Positions 1-8,413 of a stretch of DNA of 64,000 nt are shown here, piece by piece. Where the stretch lies: NCBI GenBank assembly GCA_934757855.1, contig CAKVLR010000002.1, positions 248,001 to 312,000 of the forward strand. The letters run 5' to 3'. The notes beneath the pieces are model-generated. The model searched no databases and was not told the origin of the DNA. It worked only from the letters and a program-made list of their open reading frames with translations. Source of the DNA: an uncultured Clostridia bacterium. Lineage in GTDB: Bacteria; Bacillota; Clostridia; Christensenellales; UBA1242. A program made the translations under genes and the position numbers. Positions within the stretch are counted from its first letter, which is position 1. Each line of letters opens with the position of its first letter.

Positions 1-193
1 GTTCTGGGATTGAATATGTCACAATATCCCCGACTTTTAGGGCATAACCCGCCTTTTTCTGCTCATCGTTTACAAGCACATAACCTTTATCAATTAAATT
101 TTTTACCGCAGACCTTGAAATCGGCTCCAAATCGGTCAAAAATAAGTCTAGTCGCGCGCCTTTTTCCTCTTGCGTTATCTCGATTTTTTCCAT
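1..193 (-). CDS. RluA-family pseudouridine synthase, N-terminal fragment
   Basis: The reverse strand reads MEKIEITQEEKGARLDLFLT and continues with SRSAVKNLIDKGYVLVN and a K-x-G-D-x-V motif, which is the S4 RNA-binding domain that begins RluD/RluA-type 23S rRNA pseudouridine synthases. Only about 64 residues are present; the catalytic domain lies beyond the left edge. It follows lspA on the same strand, the usual lspA-rluD order in Bacillota. The S4 domain is seen directly; the catalytic family is inferred from the neighbour, because other S4 proteins share this start. Confidence 0.75.
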   Translation of the reverse strand, partial: MEKIEITQEEKGARLDLFLTDLEPISRSAVKNLIDKGYVLVNDEQKKAGYALKVGDIVTYSIPE

Positions 194-312
194 AATTTTA
201 TCCTAATTATTTGCTATTTTATTTAATTTAATTTTTTATCTAAATTGCTATTATTTTGCGTTTTTATTTCGTTTGTTTTTGTGGCGTTTTTAGTGTCTAA
301 TTTTGTGACATT

Positions 313-849
313 TTATTCAACATTTTTGTTTGAATTTTCGGTAGTTGAATTTGTAGTTTTTTCTTGCTCTTTTTTGTCAAAACGGCAAAAAAATACCAAG
401 TATATCGCAAGGCAAATACACCCAACCGTAAGAGCAATATCGGCTATATTAAATACGGGAAAATCCATAAATTCAAAGTGAATAAAATCGCGCACATACC
501 CTAGAAAAATACGGTCAATAAGGTTGCCTATCAATCCGCCTAAAACAAGCGTAAACCCCACCTTGTACCAGCCATTACTGCGGGAATTTTTGTTGTAAAA
601 TATATCAAAAACTATCATACCCGCCATAAACGCAACCGCTAGCACAATAAAGAAAATTTTTGCTCCGCTCAGCATACCAAAACTAGCACCGAAATTATGC
701 ACAGACACAAAGCCAAAAAAGCCGTTGATTACATCTAAATTTTTGCCATCTAGCAGTATTTTTGCTACCAAATCAAGTATTACCACGCCGAGTGCCAAAA
801 AGTACCACCAGCCTATGTGCGTTTTGTCGTATTTAAAATCTATTTTCAA
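313..849 (-). CDS. lspA: Lipoprotein signal peptidase (signal peptidase II)
   Basis: Integral-membrane aspartyl protease that removes the signal peptide of prolipoproteins after lipidation. Four hydrophobic segments are visible, with the family motifs VHNFGASFG, GGLIGNLIDR and VRDFIHF followed by FNIADIAL; the catalytic aspartates are those of GNLIDR/RDF and NIAD. I start at the TTG at 849, which has AAAAGGA nine bases upstream; an upstream ATG at 900 in the same frame would put the start before a TATAAT-like box and adds a non-conserved Lys-rich leader. The product is 178 residues. The C-terminus is a hydrophilic Asn/Thr-rich tail. A likely substrate in this window is the lipoprotein at 56380-57624. 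Confidence 0.93.
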   Translation of the reverse strand: MKIDFKYDKTHIGWWYFLALGVVILDLVAKILLDGKNLDVINGFFGFVSVHNFGASFGMLSGAKIFFIVLAVAFMAGMIVFDIFYNKNSRSNGWYKVGFTLVLGGLIGNLIDRIFLGYVRDFIHFEFMDFPVFNIADIALTVGCICLAIYLVFFCRFDKKEQEKTTNSTTENSNKNVE

Positions 850-950
850 TATTGTTTTCCTTTTTTTGAATATAGATATATTATATAATAAATTTTGCAA
901 AATGAATAGTTATTTAACATAAAAATTTTGCAAAAATAAGAAAAATTTGG

Positions 951-1301
951 TTATTTATTAATTTTGAAACCGTGAGGGGCGTAAAAGTAGATACCATCGC
1001 CTATTCGTTCTAATTTACCACCCAAAGCACACACTGCGCCACATACAAAATCTAGCCCTCTCGTGGCATTTTCTGCGCGCAAAGAAACAAAATTTACAAT
1101 CACTGGAATATTTGATTTCAAGCCTTTTACAAATTTCACAATATCATTAAAATCAATCGGCTCATAAATAGCAATTTTGCTATCTTGAAATTGATAATCA
1201 ATTTCGCTCACTCGCTTTTTGGGCTGAGGCTTGCGATTCGGCTTTGCGGACTGTTTTTCGACAAGCCCTAATCCTGCGGTTATATAGTCCAAAAAACCCA
1301 A
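951..1301 (-). CDS. sepF: Cell division protein SepF
   Basis: SepF binds FtsZ and tethers the Z ring to the membrane in bacteria lacking FtsA-dependent anchoring alone. The start MGFLDYITAGLGL is the amphipathic membrane-targeting helix, followed by a Lys/Pro linker (about residues 15-32) and the globular domain with IYEPIDFNDI, VIVNFVSL and ATRGLDFVCGAVCALGG. The TTG at 1301 is chosen because the perfect GGAGGTGAT ribosome site (about 1306-1314) sits just upstream and because family members begin MGFLDK; the in-frame ATG at 1316 lies inside that site. Length 116 residues, slightly short for the family. Confidence 0.9.
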   Translation of the reverse strand: MGFLDYITAGLGLVEKQSAKPNRKPQPKKRVSEIDYQFQDSKIAIYEPIDFNDIVKFVKGLKSNIPVIVNFVSLRAENATRGLDFVCGAVCALGGKLERIGDGIYFYAPHGFKINK

Positions 1302-1627
1302 AACTATCACCTCCATATTGCATTTTTCGTTACCGAGAATTTAATAAATTTTTGCAATCACAACAAACAAAGCGACCGCAATTTTACCAAAATTTATATA
1401 GTGTGCGTGCATTTTCTTTTTACATTTTAGCATACTCGCGCGATTGTGGCGCTTAAAAATGGTAGGGGTTTTTTAGTTATTTGCACTTATTTTATACGAA
1501 AAAGGCGGAATTCTAGCAATACCGCTTTATTTTATGTGTTTTGATTTAGTTGTGTTTTTTTGTTGCTTTTTGTCGTATTATATGATAGAATGGGAGAGCA
1601 AACACTCTTGAAAATTAAGGAATATGT
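1302..1627. other. Divergent intergenic region
   Basis: No gene is seen. It contains the sepF ribosome site at its left end and the promoter of the orphan gene (1563-1591) at its right end. The remainder is AT-rich with no convincing hairpin. Confidence 0.5.
1563..1591 (+). promoter_or_regulatory. Sigma-A-type promoter for the orphan gene at 1628
   Basis: TTGCTT at 1563-1568 and TAGAAT at 1586-1591 with a 17-base spacer. The expected start is near 1598, leaving about 30 bases of leader that include AAGGA before the ATG. Confidence 0.55.
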
Positions 1628-2515
1628 ATGGGCGATACAAGTTATATTAAAGACCATTTACAAAAGTTGGCTGTTCTCAAAACAGAAGCCAACCGTTTTG
1701 AAGTAGAAGGAAATCAACTTAAAAAAGACTTTCAAGTGAACTTACATTACCTTTATACAAATATTTCAAATTGCAAAGAGCCTCCTAAATTTTTGAGTGA
1801 CCGCATACAGCGAGAGGTCGCTCAATACGAAAATACCAGCAAGGAAATTGCAAATTCTAGCCTACCCCTAAAAAGTGAAGTTTTGAAACTAGAAACTGAA
1901 TTTCTAGAAGCAAGTAATTTTTCTACCAAAACTATTACAAAATATCTTGCTTGCGTGCTGACCGAGCGCACGGGGCGCACTTGGCTACCTATTAGATATT
2001 TATTGGAACCCGGTAATTTGCGTATTCCTCAGCACGAAGCATATGCGGTAATTACGGCGGAAAGTTTATTTAATCTCCCTAATATGGGCGACACGATGAC
2101 CTTGCTAAAAACTCCCTATTATGTGAGCGAAAATAGATATGGCATTAAATATACCGAGTCACAACACAAAGACAGCACTTATTACGAAAAATTTGATAGT
2201 GAGGCTTTTACTTACATTTGGCAAATGTCTAGTTACAATTTTATTTCTATCGCGGACACGCCCCAATTTAACGCTTTCTTCAATCTGAACAAGTGCAAAA
2301 ATAAACCATTCTTGCACATTCCTCTTTCCGTTTTCGAGCAAAAAGTCTTGCGTTCGTTTGATGAAAAATTACCTACTTATTTAAACTACAATAAACCGCG
2401 CATTTCGCCTACGCACCCGCGCGCGATTGCCACACAAGTGCTAACCGATTTGGTAAATGGTAGATTAAATCAAAAAGAGCGCACTACCACCCTGCAAGCG
2501 CAAAGAGAGGCTTAA
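1628..2515 (+). CDS. Hypothetical protein, 295 residues, no family recognised
   Basis: I do not recognise this protein. It has no signal peptide and no membrane segment. The first 100 residues are polar and probably helical or coiled coil (EANRFEVEGNQLKKDF, then SEVLKLETEFLEA); the middle contains LTERTGRTWLPIRYLLEP and a Tyr/Phe-rich stretch (about 150-220); the end is basic. It stands alone with its own promoter and a bidirectional hairpin terminator. Codon use resembles the neighbours. The TERTGRTWLP segment is followed by an aromatic-rich middle region. No function is proposed. Confidence 0.8.
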   Translation: MGDTSYIKDHLQKLAVLKTEANRFEVEGNQLKKDFQVNLHYLYTNISNCKEPPKFLSDRIQREVAQYENTSKEIANSSLPLKSEVLKLETEFLEASNFSTKTITKYLACVLTERTGRTWLPIRYLLEPGNLRIPQHEAYAVITAESLFNLPNMGDTMTLLKTPYYVSENRYGIKYTESQHKDSTYYEKFDSEAFTYIWQMSSYNFISIADTPQFNAFFNLNKCKNKPFLHIPLSVFEQKVLRSFDEKLPTYLNYNKPRISPTHPRAIATQVLTDLVNGRLNQKERTTTLQAQREA

Positions 2516-2559
2516 AAAATATATTAATATTAAATTTTACAAACTAAATAAATATAAAA

Positions 2560-2597
2560 AACAAGCAAAATTATTTGCCTGTTTTTTGTTTTTTAGA
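2560..2597. terminator. Bidirectional intrinsic terminator
   Basis: AACAaGCAAA and TTTGCcTGTT pair around the loop ATTA (2560-2583), with T-rich runs on the + side and an A-run on the other side, so it can stop the orphan gene on + and any transcript on -. Confidence 0.6.
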
Positions 2598-2951
2598 GAT
2601 TTTTTGTCTTTTTTGGGAATTGGACTCTTTGAGGGTTTTAATTCAAACGCGCAACCGTATGAACGCACAAAATTAAAATTTATTTTTAAAAGGAGGGGAA
2701 ATAAACACCGTTTGTTGTGATTATCTCAAAGAAATTTTAAATAGACACATAGTCTAGTAGTTGCGGTTTGAAATTACTTGTTTTTTCTTTCATCTGTCCA
2801 AAAATATACTAATTCACTCGTTTCTCGATAGGCCTCACCCCCGCAAAAAACTTCGTAAACCTTTTCGATTTACTGAGTATAGTATACCAAATCTTTTTTG
2901 AACTTTATTTGAATTTTTAATTAAATTTAATTCAAATTCAATTCAAAATCG
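2598..2951. other. Gene-free stretch between convergent genes, possible small RNA
   Basis: No open reading frame of note. On the minus strand a doubled TATACT box lies at about 2876-2886 and is followed by a small hairpin (GTAAA/TTTAC arms around 2854-2872), a G-rich run near 2838 and finally the bidirectional terminator at 2560-2597. A plus-strand AAAAGGAGGGGAAA near 2691 looks like a ribosome site but leads to no start codon. The arrangement would fit a noncoding RNA of about 300 bases, but no -35 box and no known RNA family is recognised. Confidence 0.25.
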
Positions 2952-4385
2952 TTAACTTAAATCACTTGTTTTCACTATATAAGTGCTAGTTTGTTGCACC
3001 TCGCCAGCGCGGGTAAATTTAATAATAATGGCATTCCCCTCTCGCACTTGAAGAAGTAAATCGCCCATCTCAAAATTGCGGTTAATTTTTGTTTCATTTC
3101 CATTTAATACAATCGAGTTGATTATATCACCACTCTGCAAGCCCATTATATTAGCGATTGAATTTTCCGTCACATTGCTAACATTTATTGTTTCGTAAAT
3201 CATGCCATAGCCCGCTTGCTTATCATAAACATATTTTGAATTTGTACTAGTTACTTCTAGCCCTAGTGTAATCTTTTTTACAGTGGTTGGAGTTGTGCCA
3301 TCATAGTTTGCCAAAATATTTTCAGTTGCACCTTTGACTATATCAACAGGAATGGCATAATTGATATTTTGGTCGGTTTGGTCGCCCGCATTTGTAAGCC
3401 CTATCAATTTTCCATACAAGTTAAATAGTCCGCCACCCGAACTACCGCCATAAATAGCAGTGTCCATACGAATACTACGGTAAGTGCGCGCCGTGCCATC
3501 AATATCTAGCGAAATATATTCATTATCCACGCTTACAACGCCCTCAGTTGCACTTATACCTGCATTTTCTGGATTACCGATTGCGATTGCGGTTTCGCCT
3601 ACATAATAATTATCAGCAAAAGTAATGGCTTTGATATTTTCATTTATTGCCTTAATATCAGCGGTATTCGCCTTTAAAATTGCTATATCGTGATTGATTG
3701 AACCGCCAACATAGGTAAGCGGGATTGCATACGCATCATAAGTATAAACAGGATAGCCGTTGTCCGTATTGCCCGAATTTTGCGGAGCGCCCTCGCTACC
3801 ATACACATAACCGTTTATTTTGTACGCAATATTAGAGCCGTTTTCTGCATTTGCTGAACTACTATACACCACATGGTAATTTGTAATGATATAAGTAAAA
3901 TCATCATCAATTCGATAAATTACCGCCGAACCACAAGAAATACTGATATTCCTCACTGATTGTTGATAAGAGCCAAACCCTGACACTTGCGTTACCTTAA
4001 ACTCCGAATAAACTTTCATACAAGATAGCAAACTTTGATTGATAACTACACTATTATCAGCACTTACACCTACATACGCCTTGATAAAATCAGCATACGA
4101 AATGTCGCTACCGTATTGATTTTTGTATTCGTTGTAAATATCGAGAATAGTTGGCATTTGCCCCGCTTCGCCATCTTTTCCATTTGTGATTGTAAATTGC
4201 GAAGTAGTGCCATTTGAATAACTAATTGTATATACATCTTCTAGTCCAGTCGAATCAGTTTTTTGTATGCTAACAACGCTTACGGTTTTTTCATTTGCAA
4301 GCATACAACTGAGCAATACAACTCCTGAAAATAGCAATACCGAAATCACAATCAGCAAGACATTTCTCAATTTTTGTTGTTCCAT
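2952..4385 (-). CDS. Membrane-anchored HtrA/DegP-like serine protease with PDZ domain
   Basis: Trypsin-fold protease of the cell surface. Residues 8-30 form a hydrophobic segment ending in LLSC (a possible lipobox, so it may be a lipoprotein). Residues 35-75 form a small beta domain ending in NGKDGEAG. The protease domain carries His171 (TNYHVVY), Asp233 (HDIAIL) and Ser316 (GGSSGGG), a complete triad. A PDZ domain follows (about 365-465, with IMGLQSGDII). The domain of about 60 residues between anchor and protease is unlike standard HtrA. Ribosome site AGAGGT lies before the ATG. It is probably monocistronic and may degrade or signal misfolded envelope proteins; the two-component system next door is transcribed divergently. 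Confidence 0.88.
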   Translation of the reverse strand: MEQQKLRNVLLIVISVLLFSGVVLLSCMLANEKTVSVVSIQKTDSTGLEDVYTISYSNGTTSQFTITNGKDGEAGQMPTILDIYNEYKNQYGSDISYADFIKAYVGVSADNSVVINQSLLSCMKVYSEFKVTQVSGFGSYQQSVRNISISCGSAVIYRIDDDFTYIITNYHVVYSSSANAENGSNIAYKINGYVYGSEGAPQNSGNTDNGYPVYTYDAYAIPLTYVGGSINHDIAILKANTADIKAINENIKAITFADNYYVGETAIAIGNPENAGISATEGVVSVDNEYISLDIDGTARTYRSIRMDTAIYGGSSGGGLFNLYGKLIGLTNAGDQTDQNINYAIPVDIVKGATENILANYDGTTPTTVKKITLGLEVTSTNSKYVYDKQAGYGMIYETINVSNVTENSIANIMGLQSGDIINSIVLNGNETKINRNFEMGDLLLQVREGNAIIIKFTRAGEVQQTSTYIVKTSDLS

Positions 4386-4622
4386 TTTTACCTCTAAATA
4401 AAAGTTTGGTAATATTATACCACTTAAACAAAAAATTTTTCAACTTTTCTAGTATTAAAAGTGAAAAATTTTTAAAAAACACATAAATTTATTACCTTTT
4501 CTTCAATCTTAAATTGTAAATATATTTGATTTACGCAAAACATTCTATCAAAACAAATTTAAACTTTACCTGAACTTTTTTGTTCAAATTCAATTCAATT
4601 TAAAATTTATTTTTCAATGCAG

Positions 4623-4651
4623 TTGTCAAGAATTTTTGATTGTGTTAAAAT
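4623..4651 (+). promoter_or_regulatory. Promoter of the two-component operon
   Basis: TTGTCA (4623-4628) and TAAAAT (4646-4651) with a 17-base spacer; the start would fall near 4658, just before the ribosome site GGAGGTGG at about 4661. Confidence 0.6.
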
Positions 4652-4673
4652 AAGGCGATATGGAGGTGGCGAA

Positions 4674-5345
4674 ATGATAAATATTTTGCTTGCTGAGGAC
4701 AATATAGACTTAAACAACTTGATTGCAAATGAATTAAAAAAGCAAGGTTTTGGCGTGTTTTGCGCGTATGATGGTGAAAAAGCGATAGAAATTTTTGAAA
4801 ATAACCGCATTGATATGCTAGTTACCGATATTATGATGCCCAAAGTTGATGGCTTTGCGCTAATCAAATATATTAGGGAAATAAACAAGTCAATGCCTAT
4901 TCTCATTATGACTGCAAAATCTTCTCAAAACGACAAGTACGAAGGCTTCAATCTCGGTACAGATGACTATATGATAAAGCCTATTGATATTGACGAATTA
5001 ATTTTGCGTATCAATGCACTTTTGCGCCGTGCAAAAATTAGCAAGGAGCAAAAACTTGTAGTCGGTAACGCGATACTAAATTACGAAACATACACCGTAA
5101 CTATCGACAACAAGTCAACAATTTTACCTCAAAAGGAATTTCAAATTTTATTTAAATTACTCTCCTACCCTGACAAAATTTTTACTCGCAACCAACTTAT
5201 GGACGAATTTTGGGGTATCAATAGTGACTCCGATGAAATGACCGTTTACACGCACATACACCGCTTGCGCGACAAATTTTACGACTGCCCTTATTTTGAA
5301 ATTGTGACCTTACGAAACTTGGGCTACAAGGCTGTGATAAAATGA
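4674..5345 (+). CDS. OmpR/PhoB-family response regulator
   Basis: DNA-binding regulator activated by phosphorylation. The receiver domain (1-115) has the acidic pair AEDN, the phospho-acceptor Asp52 in TDIMMP, the switch Thr in LIMTAK and the Lys of MIKPID. The winged-helix domain (about 125-223) ends in the characteristic RDKF...VTLRNLGYKAV. The start at 4674 is fixed by GGAGGTGG eight bases upstream; an earlier in-frame ATG at 4617 precedes the promoter. It overlaps the kinase gene by four bases (ATGA), so the two are translationally coupled. Confidence 0.93.
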   Translation: MINILLAEDNIDLNNLIANELKKQGFGVFCAYDGEKAIEIFENNRIDMLVTDIMMPKVDGFALIKYIREINKSMPILIMTAKSSQNDKYEGFNLGTDDYMIKPIDIDELILRINALLRRAKISKEQKLVVGNAILNYETYTVTIDNKSTILPQKEFQILFKLLSYPDKIFTRNQLMDEFWGINSDSDEMTVYTHIHRLRDKFYDCPYFEIVTLRNLGYKAVIK

Positions 5346-6424
5346 AAAAGACTACTCCCGACCGCAAGATGAGCAAGACTTACATTCGTAATTTTTTGTT
5401 TATTTTTACATTTTTATTTTTAGTATTTATTTTTACGCTTTTAGTGATAATTTTTGCTTTTGAAGCGGGGCTACTCCTAAAAGGAAAACCTAGTCCTTTT
5501 AGCGGACTACTTATTACACTTTTTATCGTTTTTATCACCATAGCGTGTGTATTTTATCTCAAAACTTCTCAAATTTACAACGCAATCAAAAGTCTGGAAG
5601 ATGCCACTGAAAAAGTAGCAAAAGGTGATTTTAGCATACAAATTCCTCTCACCAAAGATGAAAATATCAATTCATATATCAAAAATTTTAACCAAATGGT
5701 AAAAGAACTAGGCAGTATGGAAACGCTAAAAGAAGATTTTGTTTCCAATGTTTCGCACGAATTTAAGACTCCGCTTTCGGTTATTCAATCGTATGCAAAA
5801 GCTCTCAGCAACCCTAATTTAGATGAAAAAACAAAAAATGAATATCTAGAAATATTAAATAAAAATGTGCAAAAAATAACAAATTTAACCACAAACATTC
5901 TCAATCTTTCTAGGCTCGAAAATCAAGAAAATACGCTCCCAAATACTGAATTTTTGCTCGATGAACAAATTAGGCAATGCATATTAGACTTAGAGCCTGA
6001 ATGGGGCAAAAAAGACATCAATTTTAGTCTAACCTTGCCACAAACTTTGATATTAGGGCAACAAGAATTGCTTGCGCAAGTTTGGCAAAATATTATCGGC
6101 AATGCGATAAAATTTAGCAATCAAAACGGTGAAATTGCGATAAAAATTTTGCAAAATACTGATAACATTACCATTTCTATTGCAGATAATGGCATCGGTA
6201 TGGACGCTGAAACGGCAAAACGAATTTTTGATAAATTTTATCAAGGTGACACCTCACACTCAAAAGATGGCAATGGTCTAGGGCTTGCGCTCGTTAGCCG
6301 AATTTTAAAAATTTGTGATGGTGAAATTTCTGTGCAATCAGAGTTAACCAAAGGTACAACTTTTACAATCACTTTACCCACTCAAAAAATCGAGAAAAAT
6401 ACTGCAAAAATTGTCCAAAATTAA
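5342..6424 (+). CDS. Sensor histidine kinase
   Basis: Partner of the regulator just upstream. Two membrane helices (about 15-41 and 54-73) enclose only a very short extracellular loop, which suggests that it senses the membrane or an accessory protein and not a soluble ligand. A HAMP linker (74-125) leads to the dimerisation domain with phospho-acceptor His139 in VSHEFKTPLSVI, then the ATPase domain with the N box NIIGNAIKFS, the G1 box DNGIGM and the G2 box GNGLGLAL. 360 residues, complete. Such short-loop kinases are common in envelope-stress or antimicrobial-peptide sensing; the target is not shown by the context. Confidence 0.93.
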   Translation: MKKTTPDRKMSKTYIRNFLFIFTFLFLVFIFTLLVIIFAFEAGLLLKGKPSPFSGLLITLFIVFITIACVFYLKTSQIYNAIKSLEDATEKVAKGDFSIQIPLTKDENINSYIKNFNQMVKELGSMETLKEDFVSNVSHEFKTPLSVIQSYAKALSNPNLDEKTKNEYLEILNKNVQKITNLTTNILNLSRLENQENTLPNTEFLLDEQIRQCILDLEPEWGKKDINFSLTLPQTLILGQQELLAQVWQNIIGNAIKFSNQNGEIAIKILQNTDNITISIADNGIGMDAETAKRIFDKFYQGDTSHSKDGNGLGLALVSRILKICDGEISVQSELTKGTTFTITLPTQKIEKNTAKIVQN

Positions 6425-6495
6425 TGTACTAAATGTAGATTTTTGTACAAATTTTGTCTAAACGGACTATTTTTTACACATTTGCTTATATTTAA

Positions 6496-6524
6496 TTGAC
6501 TAAAAAGCCAAATCAAACTATAAT
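6496..6524 (+). promoter_or_regulatory. Promoter of degV
   Basis: TTGACT (6496-6501), 17-base spacer, TATAAT (6519-6524): a near-consensus sigma-A promoter. Confidence 0.75.
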
Positions 6525-6561
6525 ATAATTTGAAAATTTAGTAAAAAATAGGAGAATTTAG

Positions 6562-7395
6562 ATGAAGTTTCAAATTTTGGTAGATAGTAGCGCCGATATG
6601 GACAAAAATTATCTAAACGCAAGCGACATCGGTTTTGGGATTGTACCGCTTACAATACACGCAGGCAATGTGGAATTTGTCGATGATGAAAACCTTGATG
6701 CGCACAAAATGTTAAACGCTATACACTCTACAAAAGAAAAGAGTGGTACTGCCTGCCCTAGCCCAGAAGCGTGGTTAAAGCACTACGGAAACGCTGAATT
6801 TACTTTTGTGGTTGCAATGACTAGCAAACTTTCTGGCACTTTTAATAGCGCAAATGTTGCGCGCGATATGGCTGAAAACAAGCAAAATATTTATGTTTTT
6901 GATACTTTGGCAACTTCTGGCACCCTCGAACTCGTTTGTGATGAAATCGTGCGCTTAATAAACGAAAACAAGACTTTTGAGGAGATTATTCCACTTGTGA
7001 ATGATTTTATCAAGACCAGAAACCTATTTTTCTTGCTCCACCGATTTGACAACCTCGTTGCAAATGGCAGAATGTCGCGTTTCGCGGGCTTTATGGCAAA
7101 AACTTTGGTGATAAAGCCAATTTGCACCGCAAGCCCTGAGGGTACTATTGATATGGTCAGTAAATCTATCGGCTCACTCAATGCTTATAGAAAAACTGTG
7201 GACTTAGCATTTGCGCGTTGTACCGATTTTTCAAACCGCAAGTGCATTATCACACACTGCAACAACGAAGAAGATGCGTTTAAAATAAAAGAAATGTTGC
7301 AAACGAAATGCAATTTTAAGGAAATAATAGTGAAACCTATGCACGGGCTAACAAGTTTTTACGCCCTCGAAAAAGGACTAATTATTTGTTTCTAA
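6562..7395 (+). CDS. DegV-family fatty-acid-binding protein
   Basis: DegV/FakB proteins bind a single fatty acid and present it to the kinase FakA for phosphorylation. The start MKFQILVDSSADM matches the family's I-x-x-D-S-(S/T)-x-D motif; MTSKLSGTFNSANVARDM carries the conserved Ser and Gly that contact the carboxylate; RFDNLVANGRMSR is the family lid segment. 277 residues, normal length. It is monocistronic between its own promoter and terminator; no fakA is visible nearby. Confidence 0.92.
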   Translation: MKFQILVDSSADMDKNYLNASDIGFGIVPLTIHAGNVEFVDDENLDAHKMLNAIHSTKEKSGTACPSPEAWLKHYGNAEFTFVVAMTSKLSGTFNSANVARDMAENKQNIYVFDTLATSGTLELVCDEIVRLINENKTFEEIIPLVNDFIKTRNLFFLLHRFDNLVANGRMSRFAGFMAKTLVIKPICTASPEGTIDMVSKSIGSLNAYRKTVDLAFARCTDFSNRKCIITHCNNEEDAFKIKEMLQTKCNFKEIIVKPMHGLTSFYALEKGLIICF

Positions 7396-7486
7396 GGTAT
7401 GTAGCAAAATACAAAAAACTACCTTTTTGATAAAAAATAATTGCCGACCGCAAAAAAGCAATTAGTATTTACAGTCTAAAAGAAAA

Positions 7487-7512
7487 CCACCAAACTATCT
7501 GGTGGCTTTTTA
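7487..7512 (+). terminator. Terminator of degV
   Basis: CCACCA (7487-7492) pairs with TGGTGG (7500-7505), followed by CTTTTTATT. Confidence 0.65.
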
Positions 7513-7517
7513 TTATC

Positions 7518-7560
7518 AAAAAAGAGCATATTACCAAACGGCTAAACTGCTCTTTTTTTA
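7518..7560. terminator. Bidirectional terminator between degV and the TrmH gene
   Basis: AAAAAAGAGCA (7518-7528) pairs with TGCTCTTTTTT (7548-7558). It overlaps the stop codon of the minus-strand gene and ends it with a T-run on that strand. Confidence 0.7.
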
Positions 7561-8259
7561 TTTACTAAATTTAAACATTGCTATGCTTGCCGAAATTGCA
7601 AGATTTAGCGAATCGATTTCGTTTGAATGTCGAATAAACACGGGCGTGCCGTATTTTTTGATTTCGGCTGGCAACCCGCTTGCTTCGTTTCCAAACACCA
7701 GCGCGCAAGGCTCGGGAGAAATAGTTAATTCTTGCAAAATTGTATTGCCGTCCAGCATAAACAAATATTTCTTTATATCAGCAAAACGCTCAACATATGC
7801 TTTAAAACTATCAAAAATAACAATATTTAGCGAAAAAACCGCACCCATTGATGCGCGAACGACTTTGGGATTGAAAATATCTACGCACGGCGCAATCAAA
7901 ATGATATTTTTAAAACCAAAACCTAGCGCAGTACGCAAAATTGTGCCAACATTTCCCATATCGCTAGGGTTATGCAACACGATTTGATTACCCGCGCCGA
8001 TTTTACAATCAAATTTTTCAAACTCAGCCATTATGTACACATTGTCTTTTTTGCTGATATTTTCTATAATTTTACTGTTATTTTCCACCAAAACGCCGTT
8101 TTTGTGCGCTAAATCAATGATTTTTTGCACATCTTCGGTCATTGTTAGATTTTTATGCAAGTAAATTTTGCGCGCAAATTGCGGTTTGTGCTTTAATAAT
8201 TCCATTGTGGGAAAAGCACCCAACGCAAAACTTACGGCATCTTCTTTTTTGTAAGACAT
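7558..8259 (-). CDS. TrmH/SpoU-family RNA 2'-O-methyltransferase
   Basis: SAM-dependent RNA ribose methyltransferase with the trefoil-knot (SPOUT) fold. All three motifs are present: NPSDMGNVGTILRTALGFG, LVFGNEASGLP and IDSLNLAISASIAMF, with the catalytic Arg in the first. An N-terminal substrate-binding domain (1-95) precedes the knot. 233 residues. The exact target (23S rRNA or tRNA) cannot be told. RNA methyltransferases of this type are usually constitutive; no regulation is seen. Confidence 0.9.
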   Translation of the reverse strand: MSYKKEDAVSFALGAFPTMELLKHKPQFARKIYLHKNLTMTEDVQKIIDLAHKNGVLVENNSKIIENISKKDNVYIMAEFEKFDCKIGAGNQIVLHNPSDMGNVGTILRTALGFGFKNIILIAPCVDIFNPKVVRASMGAVFSLNIVIFDSFKAYVERFADIKKYLFMLDGNTILQELTISPEPCALVFGNEASGLPAEIKKYGTPVFIRHSNEIDSLNLAISASIAMFKFSK

Positions 8260-8413
8260 TCAAAACTCCTGATTTATTAATTTTAGAATAATTATAGAAA
8301 TTTTAATACATTTTGCAAAAATTTGCAAGTTTTATAACAAAAAATATGGTTTTTGCTTTGTTTTGAGCAAATTTTGTGATATATTATTTACAAATTAAAC
8401 TTTGGAGGACAAA

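Noticed and set aside
2685..2760. Small gene after AAAAGGAGGGG
   Set aside because: No start codon in position and the frame stops after about 15 codons.
2598..2951. tmRNA or RNase P RNA
   Set aside because: A GGGGGTGA-like start is present on the minus strand but no tag peptide, no tRNA-like ends and no RNase P core motifs follow.
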